Source of the DNA: Bacteroidota bacterium
Lineage (GTDB): Bacteria; Bacteroidota; Bacteroidia; Bacteroidales; GCA-2711565
Reading direction: 5' to 3'
DNA length: 64,000 nucleotides
Assembly (NCBI GenBank): GCA_018816945.1
Contig: JAHIVC010000101.1
Location: 62,001-126,000 of the forward strand
Shown: in pieces, positions 45,212 through 53,668 of the stretch
Layout: every line of letters starts with the position of its first letter
Position numbering within the stretch: position 1 is the stretch's first letter
Translations under genes and position numbers: made by a program
Notes under the pieces: generated by a model
Told to the model about the DNA's origin: nothing
Databases searched by the model: none
Seen by the model: only the letters and a program-made list of their open reading frames with translations

Positions 45212-47551
45212 ATGCTTCGTAATTATTTTAAGATTGCCATCAGAAGTTTATTAAAACACAAAGGTTTTTCAGCGATAAACATCCTTGGTCTCGCAATAGG
45301 TTTAACAATTGCCATTCTAATTCTGCTTTGGGTAAAATTTGAGTTCAGCTATGATGAGATGCATGTCAACAAAGACAGGATATACAGATTGGGGCAAACT
45401 CAAATTTACACTTCAGGGCCATTAAGGGTTTTCGCCATGCCCGGGCCTTTGGCAGCTCAAATTAAGACCGATTTTCCGGAAATTGAAAATGCTTTTCGCT
45501 ATATTTTCAATGAAAAAACAATTCGCTATGAGGATAAAAAATTCAATGAAAGAGTAATATATACCGATGAGGAATTATTCTCGGTACTCACCATCGAATT
45601 TGTAAATGGGACGGCACAAAATGCTTTAACAGATGTTAATTCGATTGTCATTACCGATAAAATGGCAATGAAGTATTTTGGATCTACCGATGTTATAGGT
45701 AAAATACTAATCCTTGATGACACTAAAAATTTCAAAGTAACAGCGGTTATCAAAGAATTGCCAAAAAACTCCAGTTTTCGATGCGATTTCTGTATCCCAT
45801 TTTCTCATGTAAGAGAGATGGGCTTTGACTATACCACGTATAATAGCAACTGGAATTCAATTTATGTGCTGTTGGCAGAAGGAGCTGACATGATTACCAC
45901 AGGTGAAAAGATTAAAGAATACTTTAAAATCGTTAGAAATGATCCTGAGATTACTACTACGCTTTGGTTGTGGCCACTCAGCAAAGTGCATCTGTACTCA
46001 CCAAATGGCGGAGGTGGTATTAGAACTATCAGACTGTTTATTATTATCGCTTTTGTGATTTTAATTATTGCCTGTATCAATTTCATGAATCTTGTAACTG
46101 CCAAATCAACCTTGAGATCTAGAGAAATAGGACTAAGAAAAGTTTTTGGTGCAGGAAGGAAAAATATTATTGTTCAGTTTTTTGGTGAATCAATTTTAAC
46201 TACCATACTGGCCATGATAGTGGCGTTGATATTTGTTCAATTATTGCTCCCTTCATTCAACCTTATTGCCGAAAGAGAATTGATTTTCAATTTTGCAGAT
46301 ACCGACATCATTGCAGGACTTATTATTCTGATTATAATTACAGGGCTTATCGCCGGAAGCTATCCTGCTTTGTACTTATCTTCTTTCAAACCCATTAGCA
46401 TATTAAAAGGAACCGTCGTAAAAGGCAAGTCAGGTGTAATTTTCAGGAAATCATTGGTTGTATTTCAATTTTCCTTATCTATTATTTTAATCATTGGCAG
46501 TATCATCATCTATAATCAACAAAAACATTTGCTTAATAAGGATATTGGGATGGAACGGGAAAATGTAATTATGATAGGCATGCAGGGTGAGGTGAACAAT
46601 AAGTATGATGCGATAAAATCCTTACTACTTCAAACTCCGAATATTTCATCCGTATCAAGAGCCTCGCATTTGCCGATAATGATTGGAAGCAATACAGGCA
46701 GTATGACCTGGGAAGGAAGAGAAGATGACAAAGATATTTTGATAGGTTTCACTTTTGTTGATCTCGATTATCAGGAAGCGCTAGGAATGAAAATGGCCGA
46801 CGGCCGATTCTTTTCAAAAGAATTTGGGACAGATTCAGCTGCTGTCGTAATCAATGAAAGCGCAGCTAAAGTCATGGGATTAAATGATCCTGTTGGTAAA
46901 TGGCTGGCGTGGGGACCGAATCAAAAATATAAAATTATAGGCGTAGTTAACGATTTCAATTTTTTACATTTAAGCCAGGAAGTGAGTCCGATGGCAATGT
47001 TCTATTATACAGGACAATGCCGTTACCTGTTTATTAAGGCAATTAATAATATTGCTGAAACTACAAAATATATTGAAACATCATGGAATGAAGTCTTCCC
47101 TACCTATCCGTTCGAATATTCCATGTTAAATGATAAATATAAAGACATGTATGCAAGCGAAGAAAAGACAGGAACCCTTTTCAAATACTTCACTGTCTTG
47201 GCAATTATCATCTCTTGTTTAGGCTTATTTGGACTTGCCTCCTATATGGCTGAACAAAAGACCAAAGAAATTGGAATCAGAAAAGTTCTTGGTTCATCTG
47301 AATCAACAATTGTATATAACATGACTCTGGAATTTATCAAATGGGTTGTTATTGCAAACCTGATCGCATGGCCGGTTAGCTGGTATCTTGGAAAACAATT
47401 CCTTGATCAGTATGCATATCGAACAAATTTGGGGATTATTATTTTCCTTTTCTCTGGAATTGCTTCTATCATGATCGCAATACTTACAATTAGTTATCAA
47501 TCGTACCGAGCTGCCAGAGCAAATCCGATCAATGCATTAAGACATGAATAA
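45212..47551 (+). CDS. FtsX/MacB-type ABC transporter permease 1
   Basis: A 779-aa permease with two FtsX halves. An N-terminal TM helix (about 21-43) and a MacB_PCD periplasmic domain (about 50-245) are followed by three helices with REIGLRKVFGAGRKNII. A second TM helix near 415, a second periplasmic domain, and a final FtsX part with KEIGIRKVLGSSESTIV follow. Eight helices in total, as in Bacteroidetes MacB-like permeases. These use ATP hydrolysis for mechanotransmission or export. The ATPase is probably the one at 50436. Confidence 0.9.
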   Translation: MLRNYFKIAIRSLLKHKGFSAINILGLAIGLTIAILILLWVKFEFSYDEMHVNKDRIYRLGQTQIYTSGPLRVFAMPGPLAAQIKTDFPEIENAFRYIFNEKTIRYEDKKFNERVIYTDEELFSVLTIEFVNGTAQNALTDVNSIVITDKMAMKYFGSTDVIGKILILDDTKNFKVTAVIKELPKNSSFRCDFCIPFSHVREMGFDYTTYNSNWNSIYVLLAEGADMITTGEKIKEYFKIVRNDPEITTTLWLWPLSKVHLYSPNGGGGIRTIRLFIIIAFVILIIACINFMNLVTAKSTLRSREIGLRKVFGAGRKNIIVQFFGESILTTILAMIVALIFVQLLLPSFNLIAERELIFNFADTDIIAGLIILIIITGLIAGSYPALYLSSFKPISILKGTVVKGKSGVIFRKSLVVFQFSLSIILIIGSIIIYNQQKHLLNKDIGMERENVIMIGMQGEVNNKYDAIKSLLLQTPNISSVSRASHLPIMIGSNTGSMTWEGREDDKDILIGFTFVDLDYQEALGMKMADGRFFSKEFGTDSAAVVINESAAKVMGLNDPVGKWLAWGPNQKYKIIGVVNDFNFLHLSQEVSPMAMFYYTGQCRYLFIKAINNIAETTKYIETSWNEVFPTYPFEYSMLNDKYKDMYASEEKTGTLFKYFTVLAIIISCLGLFGLASYMAEQKTKEIGIRKVLGSSESTIVYNMTLEFIKWVVIANLIAWPVSWYLGKQFLDQYAYRTNLGIIIFLFSGIASIMIAILTISYQSYRAARANPINALRHE

Positions 47552-47573
47552 TTCCATTTCGGCTTATTATTAT

Positions 47574-47612
47574 AAAACGCAGACCTGCATGGGTTTGCGT
47601 TTTATATTTAAA
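47574..47612 (+). terminator. Terminator after permease 1
   Basis: A 12-bp stem (AAAACGCAGACC with GGGTTTGCGTTTT, allowing G-U) with a short loop and flanking A/T runs, 22 nt after the stop codon. Confidence 0.75.
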
Positions 47613-47642
47613 TTTCTTCATAAGTTAATGTTTTGTTAATAC

Positions 47643-47670
47643 TGTAACTTTTGGGCTTTCCGGTAGTAAT
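47643..47670 (+). promoter_or_regulatory. ECF-type promoter P3 (small membrane protein)
   Basis: TGTAAC (47643-47648), exactly 16 nt, AGTAAT (47665-47670); the ATG at 47702 lies 31 nt downstream. The -10 sequence is the weakest match of the series. Confidence 0.5.
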
Positions 47671-47701
47671 ATATTATAGAAAACCACGTTTCAAAAATGT
47701 C

Positions 47702-47887
47702 ATGGAAAGAATCATAAATTCGATCGTAAAATTTAAACCAAAGCATCAAAAATTCGCTTTCTGTTGTATAGGTATTCTATTTTGCACCTTGGCTTTTTTA
47801 CTCTTGGTTTCAAAGAATAATTTGCCATTTTCTTTATCCTCAGAAAACATCAGCCAAATTACCAAAGCCATTATTAATATTTTCTGA
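47702..47887 (+). CDS. Putative 61-aa single-pass membrane protein
   Basis: A small ORF between the two permease genes: MERIINSIVKFKPKHQKFAF starts a basic N-terminal segment, followed by a hydrophobic helix (about 19-37, CCIGILFCTLAFLLLV) and a short polar tail. A terminator precedes it and a TGTAAC-type promoter lies 31 nt upstream of its ATG, which argues for a real gene. The frame is open from 47651, but that codon lies inside the promoter. Could be a regulatory subunit of the ABC system, or chance. The remainder of the 472-nt gap holds promoter P4. Confidence 0.5.
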   Translation: MERIINSIVKFKPKHQKFAFCCIGILFCTLAFLLLVSKNNLPFSLSSENISQITKAIINIF

Positions 47888-47921
47888 TGAATTTGCCTTC
47901 ATAAATTCTATTTTCTTTCAC

Positions 47922-47949
47922 TGTAACCTTAATTAATACTTCAGGTATT
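47922..47949 (+). promoter_or_regulatory. ECF-type promoter P4 (permease 2)
   Basis: TGTAAC (47922-47927), exactly 16 nt, GGTATT (47944-47949). The permease ATG is 74 nt downstream, a longer leader than at the other sites. Confidence 0.6.
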
Positions 47950-48023
47950 CTTAATGAGCAATCAAGCTACTTTAGGATTAAATCATGTAAAGTATATCAG
48001 TAAAAGTATTCAAAACCCAAATT

Positions 48024-50375
48024 ATGATAACAAATTACCTTAAATCCGCCTTAAAATCTTTTAAACATGGTCTGTTCTATAATTGCATCAATATCGTTGG
48101 ACTTGCTTTAGGTATAGCCTGCTCAGTATTGATTTTGTTGTGGGTTTCCCATGAATTTAGTTATGAAAACTTCAATCCGAAGAAAAACCAAGTATATAGA
48201 ATCATTCAGGATATGGATTTTGAAAAGCCAGTTTCGTGGGCAATAAATCAAGGACCATTGGGACCTTCATTAGTAAAGGATTTTCCAGAGATTGAAAAAT
48301 TTACCCGCTTCAAGATTTCCGGATTTACATTGGAATATAATGAAACTAAATTCAGAGAGCGTGGAGGTTACGCTGATCACGATTTCTTTGATATTTTTGG
48401 ATGTAATCTTACATTAAGATCAGGAGATTCCGTTTTTAAAGATAACCGATCAATTGTATTGAGTGAAAAGCTTGCTAAAAAATATTTTAAGGACGAAAAT
48501 CCAATAGGGAAAACTTTAAAGGTTACAAATGAATATTTTATGGTCACCGGAGTATTTAAAAACGTCCCAAAAAAAACTCATTTATGGTACGATTATTTAC
48601 TCCCTATGAGTTTTGGAAAAGAAAGGGGGATGTCTGTTGATAGATGGAATAACAGTACTTTCTATACCTATTTATTAATTGCTGATGGGGTCAATGAATC
48701 GCAAATCAACGAAAAAATACGTCATTACCTTGATGACAAGCCAACCCTTGAGAAAAACACTGAACTAAAATTACAGCCCCTATCAGATATTCACTTATAT
48801 TCGAATGTCGATTTTGATTTTGCTAGCGGCGACATCAAATATGTACGGATTTTTATGATTGTGGCCATTTTTATACTTGTTCTGGCATGTATAAACTTCA
48901 TGAATTTATCTTCTGCCAGATCGATACGTCGGGCAAAAGAAATTGGAATCAGGAAAGTAATTGGGGCAAGTAGATTTCAGCTAATAAATCAAAATCTAGC
49001 TGAAACTTCTTTTCAGGTTTTTACATCTATTTTCATCGCGCTTATTCTAGTGAAATTTGCACTCCCATCTTTCAATAATATTGCTGGTAGAGAGCTGATT
49101 TTAGACCTATATAACCCGAATCTAATCGTTGGACTTTTATTTGTGCTTTTTATTTGCATCATTGTATCAGGACTTTACCCTGCAATACAGATATCTTTAT
49201 TTAATCCCATTCAAACATTAAAAGGGGGGCATGTTAAAGGTGCACATAATTCCAGTTTCATTAAAATGCTTGTAGTATTTCAATTTTTGACTTCCGTCAC
49301 ACTAATAATTAGTGTGATTACCATTCAGAAACAGCTAATCTACTTTCAGAATAAAAAATTAGGATATAATAAGGAACATGTTCTGAACTTTGGAATTTCA
49401 GCTGAATTCATTAATAAATTTGATAATATCAAGACTGAATTGCTCCAAAACCCTTATATAAAGGATGTCACACAAATGGTTGCTTATCCAAATCAAGGAT
49501 ATGCTTTTTCAAATACATTGTTTACCTGGGAAGGGATGCAGAGTGGGAAAGAAATACTCTTTAGAAATAATTTTGTTGGGTACGATTATTTTAAAACATA
49601 TCAAATGAAAATTGTTGAAGGGCGTGATTTTTCAAAAAATTATCCAACCGATACCATCGACGCCCTAATTGTTAATCAAACTGCTGTTAAAAGCATGGGG
49701 ATGGACAATCCAATTGGTCAGCGATTAAAATATAATAATCAGGATTACTTAACCATTGTTGGAGTAGTTGAGGATTACAATTTCTCATCCCTCAAAAACA
49801 AAGTAGAACCTCTTATATTATGGTTAAAACCGGCAGAATGCATGCAAATCAGTATCCGCATAGATGAAAATAATTATCAAAATGCCATTGGTTTTATTGA
49901 GGGAAAATGGAAAGAGTATGTAAAAAATGTACCTTTTCACTATGATTTTATGAATGAACGATTGAATATTATGTACACCTCTGAAAGGGAATATGCCAAA
50001 ATAATAACCTATTTTGCAATCCTTGCCATTCTGATATCTTGTTTGGGTTTATTCGGACTTACCTTTTATATGATCTCACAAAAGATGAAAGAAATTGGGA
50101 TTAGAAAGGTGTTTGGGGGAACAATGGGTGATATCCATATATATCTGACAAAGACCTTTTTAAAATGGGTATTTATAGCAAATCTTGTTTCATGGCCAGT
50201 TTCGTGGTATCTAATGGACAAATGGCTAGACAATTATGCCTATCACACCAAAATTAACATATGGACATTCATGCTAGCATTAGGAATTACTTTACTGATT
50301 GCCTTATTAACTATTTTATATCAAACAATAAAGGCATCTAATAGTAAACCTATTGATGTGCTCAGGTACGAATAA
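48024..50375 (+). CDS. FtsX/MacB-type ABC transporter permease 2
   Basis: A 783-aa paralogue of permease 1 with the same layout: N-terminal TM helix (about 21-41), MacB_PCD domain, three helices with KEIGIRKVIGASRFQL, and a second half ending in KEIGIRKVFGGTMGDIH. The two permeases could form a heterodimer or serve different substrates with a shared ATPase, whose gene follows after 60 nt. No MacA-type adaptor or TolC gene is nearby. Confidence 0.9.
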   Translation: MITNYLKSALKSFKHGLFYNCINIVGLALGIACSVLILLWVSHEFSYENFNPKKNQVYRIIQDMDFEKPVSWAINQGPLGPSLVKDFPEIEKFTRFKISGFTLEYNETKFRERGGYADHDFFDIFGCNLTLRSGDSVFKDNRSIVLSEKLAKKYFKDENPIGKTLKVTNEYFMVTGVFKNVPKKTHLWYDYLLPMSFGKERGMSVDRWNNSTFYTYLLIADGVNESQINEKIRHYLDDKPTLEKNTELKLQPLSDIHLYSNVDFDFASGDIKYVRIFMIVAIFILVLACINFMNLSSARSIRRAKEIGIRKVIGASRFQLINQNLAETSFQVFTSIFIALILVKFALPSFNNIAGRELILDLYNPNLIVGLLFVLFICIIVSGLYPAIQISLFNPIQTLKGGHVKGAHNSSFIKMLVVFQFLTSVTLIISVITIQKQLIYFQNKKLGYNKEHVLNFGISAEFINKFDNIKTELLQNPYIKDVTQMVAYPNQGYAFSNTLFTWEGMQSGKEILFRNNFVGYDYFKTYQMKIVEGRDFSKNYPTDTIDALIVNQTAVKSMGMDNPIGQRLKYNNQDYLTIVGVVEDYNFSSLKNKVEPLILWLKPAECMQISIRIDENNYQNAIGFIEGKWKEYVKNVPFHYDFMNERLNIMYTSEREYAKIITYFAILAILISCLGLFGLTFYMISQKMKEIGIRKVFGGTMGDIHIYLTKTFLKWVFIANLVSWPVSWYLMDKWLDNYAYHTKINIWTFMLALGITLLIALLTILYQTIKASNSKPIDVLRYE

Positions 50376-50384
50376 TTTATTTTT

Positions 50385-50412
50385 TGTAACATTTAAGTTA
50401 AATAGACGTCTA
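50385..50412 (+). promoter_or_regulatory. ECF-type promoter P5 (ABC ATPase)
   Basis: TGTAAC (50385-50390), exactly 16 nt, CGTCTA (50407-50412), 23 nt before the ATPase ATG. With P2 it is the best match to an ECF promoter. Confidence 0.75.
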
Positions 50413-50435
50413 TATAATATCAAAACCTATAAAAA

Positions 50436-51122
50436 ATGATCAGATCAACCAACTTATCGAAAGTATTTCGCACCGACGAAGTAGAAACAACTGCTCTTAA
50501 CGAAGTAACCTTTGAAATTAAAAAAGGTGAATTTGTAGCCATAATGGGTCCTTCCGGCTGTGGAAAATCAACACTGTTAAACATTCTTGGATTATTAGAC
50601 AATCCTACGAGTGGAGAATATTATTTCCTGGAGAACGAAGTATCCGGATTTTCTGAACGGCAACGTGCAAACCTGCGTAAAAACAACATAGGTTTTGTAT
50701 TTCAGAACTTTAATTTGATTGATGAATTAAATGTATTTGAGAATGTTGAACTTCCTCTTATTTACCTGGGTTATAGCGCTAAAGATCGTAAAAAACGTGT
50801 AGATGAAGTATTGGAACAAATGCAAATTATTCACCGCAAAAAACATTTTCCGCTTCAGTTATCAGGAGGTCAGCAACAAAGAGTAGCGGTTGCCAGAGCA
50901 GTAGTAGCAAATCCGGCTCTCATCCTTGCTGATGAGCCTACAGGTAACCTTGACTCGGCTCATGGCGAAGAAGTAATGAACCTATTAAGCGATTTAAACA
51001 GTAAAGGAACCACCATAATTATGGTGACTCACTCACAACGTGATGCGGAATACAGTCAAAGGGTTATCCGATTATTTGACGGGCAAATTATTGCTGAAAA
51101 CATTAAGGAAAAGATTCTTTAA
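50436..51122 (+). CDS. ABC transporter ATP-binding protein (MacB/LolD type)
   Basis: A 228-aa ATPase: Walker A GPSGCGKST (38-46), Q-loop in FVFQNFNLIDEL, signature LSGGQQQRVA, Walker B LILADEPTGNLDS and switch His in MVTHS. This type partners FtsX-like permeases. It is the only ATPase gene in the island, so it probably serves both permeases. Confidence 0.93.
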   Translation: MIRSTNLSKVFRTDEVETTALNEVTFEIKKGEFVAIMGPSGCGKSTLLNILGLLDNPTSGEYYFLENEVSGFSERQRANLRKNNIGFVFQNFNLIDELNVFENVELPLIYLGYSAKDRKKRVDEVLEQMQIIHRKKHFPLQLSGGQQQRVAVARAVVANPALILADEPTGNLDSAHGEEVMNLLSDLNSKGTTIIMVTHSQRDAEYSQRVIRLFDGQIIAENIKEKIL

Positions 51123-51150
51123 TCAAAATCACAAAATCACTATATATTCC

Positions 51151-51178
51151 TGGAGGCCAATGGCCTCCATTTTTTTTG
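51151..51178 (+). terminator. Terminator after the ABC ATPase gene
   Basis: TGGAGGCC and GGCCTCCA pair around AAT and are followed by a run of eight T, 28 nt after the ATPase stop codon. Confidence 0.9.
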
Positions 51179-51228
51179 AAACATACAACCAAATCATCCA
51201 TTCTCAATAACTTAAAAGATTTTAAATA

Positions 51229-51306
51229 AAAAACTCATAACTCATAATCCATAACTCCCGCCCGAACGTTCCGTTCGGAACGGGCGGGCATAATTCATAA
51301 CTTCTC
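51229..51306. repeat. AACTCAT repeats around a GC-rich palindrome
   Basis: Degenerate ataactcat words, as at 1-50, flank a GC-rich inverted repeat: cccgccc (51257-51263) pairs with gggcggg (51282-51288), with a nested cgttccg/cggaacg (51267-51273, 51276-51282). It contrasts strongly with its AT-rich surroundings and looks like a REP-like or miniature mobile element. There is no T run, so a terminator is unlikely. Confidence 0.6.
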
Positions 51307-51341
51307 AAATCACTATCTTTATAACTGAAATAAAAAAATTC

Positions 51342-51369
51342 TGTAACATTTTTGGTAAGCCGAAGTTTA
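51342..51369 (+). promoter_or_regulatory. ECF-type promoter P6 (sigma factor 2)
   Basis: TGTAAC (51342-51347), exactly 16 nt, AGTTTA (51364-51369), 31 nt before the TTG start of the second sigma gene. Confidence 0.6.
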
Positions 51370-51400
51370 TATAACTGTTAACTCAAAAATAGCCATCAAT

Positions 51401-51961
51401 TTGGAATCGATTTCTGACAATGCATTAATGCTAAAGGTTAAGTCGGGCGACTTAAGCAAACTTGGATTGCTATTTGAGAGGTATAACAAAGCGGTCTTTG
51501 GCTTCTTTTATCGAAACACTTCTAATCGTGAAATGAGTGAGGATTTAGTACAGATGTTATTTGAGCGCATCTTAAAATACCGCACTAATTTCAGGGGTGA
51601 TGGAAAGTTTGTCGTCTGGATGTACAGTATAGCCCGGAATGTACTGATTGATCATTACAAACAAACGAAAAAACAAGGATTTATGAAAGAGTTGGAAGAA
51701 GCCGGAAACATTGAATTCGTCGACGAAAATTACAATCAGGAAGCTATTGATGAAAGGCATCAATTACTAATTAAGGCAATGACCAAATTGGATAGTGATA
51801 AACGCGAATTACTTACACTGAGTCGTTACCAGGGATTGAAGTACAAAGAAATAGCTGAAATTATGCAGACTACAGAAGGCGCTATCAGAATTAAAATTTT
51901 CAGGGCCTTAAACGATTTAAGAATGCATTATTTAAAATTAGAAAAGATAGAAGCACAATGA
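51401..51961 (+). CDS. ECF sigma factor, module 2
   Basis: A 186-aa ECF sigma factor paralogous to the one at 42014: region 2 (SEDLVQMLFERILKYR, WMYSIARNVLIDHYKQ) and region 4 (LKYKEIAEIMQTTEGAIRIK). The start is TTG at 51401, the only start giving full region 2; it is consistent with the upstream promoter. Its end overlaps the anti-sigma gene by 4 nt (ATGA), indicating translational coupling. Confidence 0.9.
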   Translation: MESISDNALMLKVKSGDLSKLGLLFERYNKAVFGFFYRNTSNREMSEDLVQMLFERILKYRTNFRGDGKFVVWMYSIARNVLIDHYKQTKKQGFMKELEEAGNIEFVDENYNQEAIDERHQLLIKAMTKLDSDKRELLTLSRYQGLKYKEIAEIMQTTEGAIRIKIFRALNDLRMHYLKLEKIEAQ

Positions 51962-52761
51962 GTAAAGATGAATTATACAAATTAGTTTTAGATTACCTGG
52001 ACGGGAATCTGGATCCATTAAAGCTTGATATACTTAAGCACGAATTGGAAATGATGGGTTATGGTTTGGATAATTTGGAAGAATTAAAAACGCTGGTTAA
52101 AACCATGGATGAAATCGAAATCCCAGGTCCAAGTAGCGAAATGTCCGATCGTTTTTATCAAATGTTGGAAGCAGAAATAGATGAGTCGAAGCTAGCTTCA
52201 ACAAAAGGTTCTATTTTATCTTATCTAAGTAATTTCTTAACTCAATTTTTAACCTCAAAACTTTCATATGGTTTAATCATGTTAATATTTGGATGGATCA
52301 TAGGTTTCTGGATTACACCTAATACAAGCGTAAGCAATCAGATGAGCCAAATGAATATCGAGATACAACAAATGAAAGAAATGGTAATGTTTAGCATGCT
52401 TGATCAACCCATGGCGAGTGAGCGCTTACAAGCTATGAAGATGATCAGTCCTTCGCCCGTTGATAACGACAAAATTATTGCATCACTTTTAGATGCGCTT
52501 AACAAGGATTCGGATGTAAATGTCCGCATGGCTGCCGTGGAAGCCTTGCTTGCCTTTGCAAATTTAGATCAGGTTAGAAATGGGCTAAAAGAATCGGTTT
52601 TTAAACAAAATTCTCCACTGGTTCAGTTAACACTGGTCGATGGTTTGGTTGCAATTAATGATAAAGCAGCCATCCCGATATTCGAGAGTTTGATCAGCAA
52701 CAATGATGTTCATCAGGCAGTGAAAGACCGGAGCAGAGAAGGTATCACTAAATTAATTTAA
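51958..52761 (+). CDS. Membrane anti-sigma-like protein with HEAT repeats, no zinc finger
   Basis: A 267-aa paralogue of the 42562 protein. The N-terminal helical domain (1-55) corresponds to the anti-sigma domain but has no Cys at all, so the zinc site is lost. A TM helix (about 102-120), a Met/Gln-rich coiled coil (about 125-148) and HEAT repeats (about 155-265; LNKDSDVNVRMAAVEALLAF is one) follow. Gene order and coupling to the sigma factor support an anti-sigma role independent of zinc. Confidence 0.8.
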   Translation: MSKDELYKLVLDYLDGNLDPLKLDILKHELEMMGYGLDNLEELKTLVKTMDEIEIPGPSSEMSDRFYQMLEAEIDESKLASTKGSILSYLSNFLTQFLTSKLSYGLIMLIFGWIIGFWITPNTSVSNQMSQMNIEIQQMKEMVMFSMLDQPMASERLQAMKMISPSPVDNDKIIASLLDALNKDSDVNVRMAAVEALLAFANLDQVRNGLKESVFKQNSPLVQLTLVDGLVAINDKAAIPIFESLISNNDVHQAVKDRSREGITKLI

Positions 52762-52765
52762 GAAA

Positions 52766-53650
52766 ATGAAAAATATAAAAATAGCAATTATACTCACCTG
52801 CATTTCTTTACTTTTCTGCATATCGCTGAAAGCACAAGAAAGCAGTGAGAAAATAAAAGAGAGTTTTACGGTTCCCAATACCGATAATTATTCGGAAGTT
52901 CACATTCGAAACCTATTCGGATCGGTAAAGGTCGAAAACTATAACGGAACTACACTCCTATTGGAAGCCACTAAAACAATATCTTCTAAAAATCAGGAAG
53001 GACTCGATAAAGGAAAATCCGAAATTAAACTTGAGGTGTATGAATACGCAAAAGGATTGTTTATTTATTTGGATAATCCATGCGCAATTTTCGACGAAGA
53101 AAAACTTAGGTTAAATTATGATTGCTACGATCATCGAGGCTATAACAGTAGGGATTATAAATTCAACATGGATATTACTGTTAAGATTCCTGTAAATGTT
53201 GATTATGTTCATGTCAGCACCATCAATAACGGAAAAATTTACATTAAAGGATTAACCTGTAATCTGGATGTTAGCAATGTGAATGGCCCGCTAACCATAG
53301 TTGACCATGCCGGAAATATTGAAGCAACAACCGTGAATGGAGATTTAGATGTTAATTTCATAAAGAACCCTGATTCTTACGCCGAATTCAGCACCATTAA
53401 TGGTAAAATAGAAGTGTCATGTCTAAAAAATCTTTCAGCTAAAATTCAATACAAATCAATGAACGGGAGTTTTTATACCGATTACGAGGATATCACTTTT
53501 ATGCCTGCCGAATTAAAGAAATCTGAAAGCAAAAGATCAAGTTCTACTAAATACAAACTAAGTGATATCAAATCATTTAGTATTGGTGGGGGTGAAACGA
53601 AATTCAGTTTTAATACCCTAAACGGGAATATGTATTTAACAACGAAATAA
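52766..53650 (+). CDS. Exported DUF4097-type beta-solenoid protein, copy 3
   Basis: A 294-aa exported protein (signal peptide about 1-23, ending LKAQ). It shows strand repeats with NG turns (LDVSNVNGPLTIV, ATTVNGDLDVNF, STINGKIEVSC), matching the DUF4097 solenoid, and the C-terminal tail IGGGETKFSFNTLNGNMYL. Four nt follow the anti-sigma stop. Cysteines at about 98 and 112 could form a disulfide. Confidence 0.8.
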   Translation: MKNIKIAIILTCISLLFCISLKAQESSEKIKESFTVPNTDNYSEVHIRNLFGSVKVENYNGTTLLLEATKTISSKNQEGLDKGKSEIKLEVYEYAKGLFIYLDNPCAIFDEEKLRLNYDCYDHRGYNSRDYKFNMDITVKIPVNVDYVHVSTINNGKIYIKGLTCNLDVSNVNGPLTIVDHAGNIEATTVNGDLDVNFIKNPDSYAEFSTINGKIEVSCLKNLSAKIQYKSMNGSFYTDYEDITFMPAELKKSESKRSSSTKYKLSDIKSFSIGGGETKFSFNTLNGNMYLTTK

Positions 53651-53668
53651 TTAAAAAACTAATATAAA

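Noticed and set aside
47651-47701. Longer start for the small membrane protein
   Set aside because: The TTG at 47651 falls within the predicted promoter, between its -35 and -10 elements.
51257-51288. GC-rich palindrome as a terminator of the ABC ATPase gene
   Set aside because: No T run follows on either strand, and a clear terminator already exists at 51151-51178.
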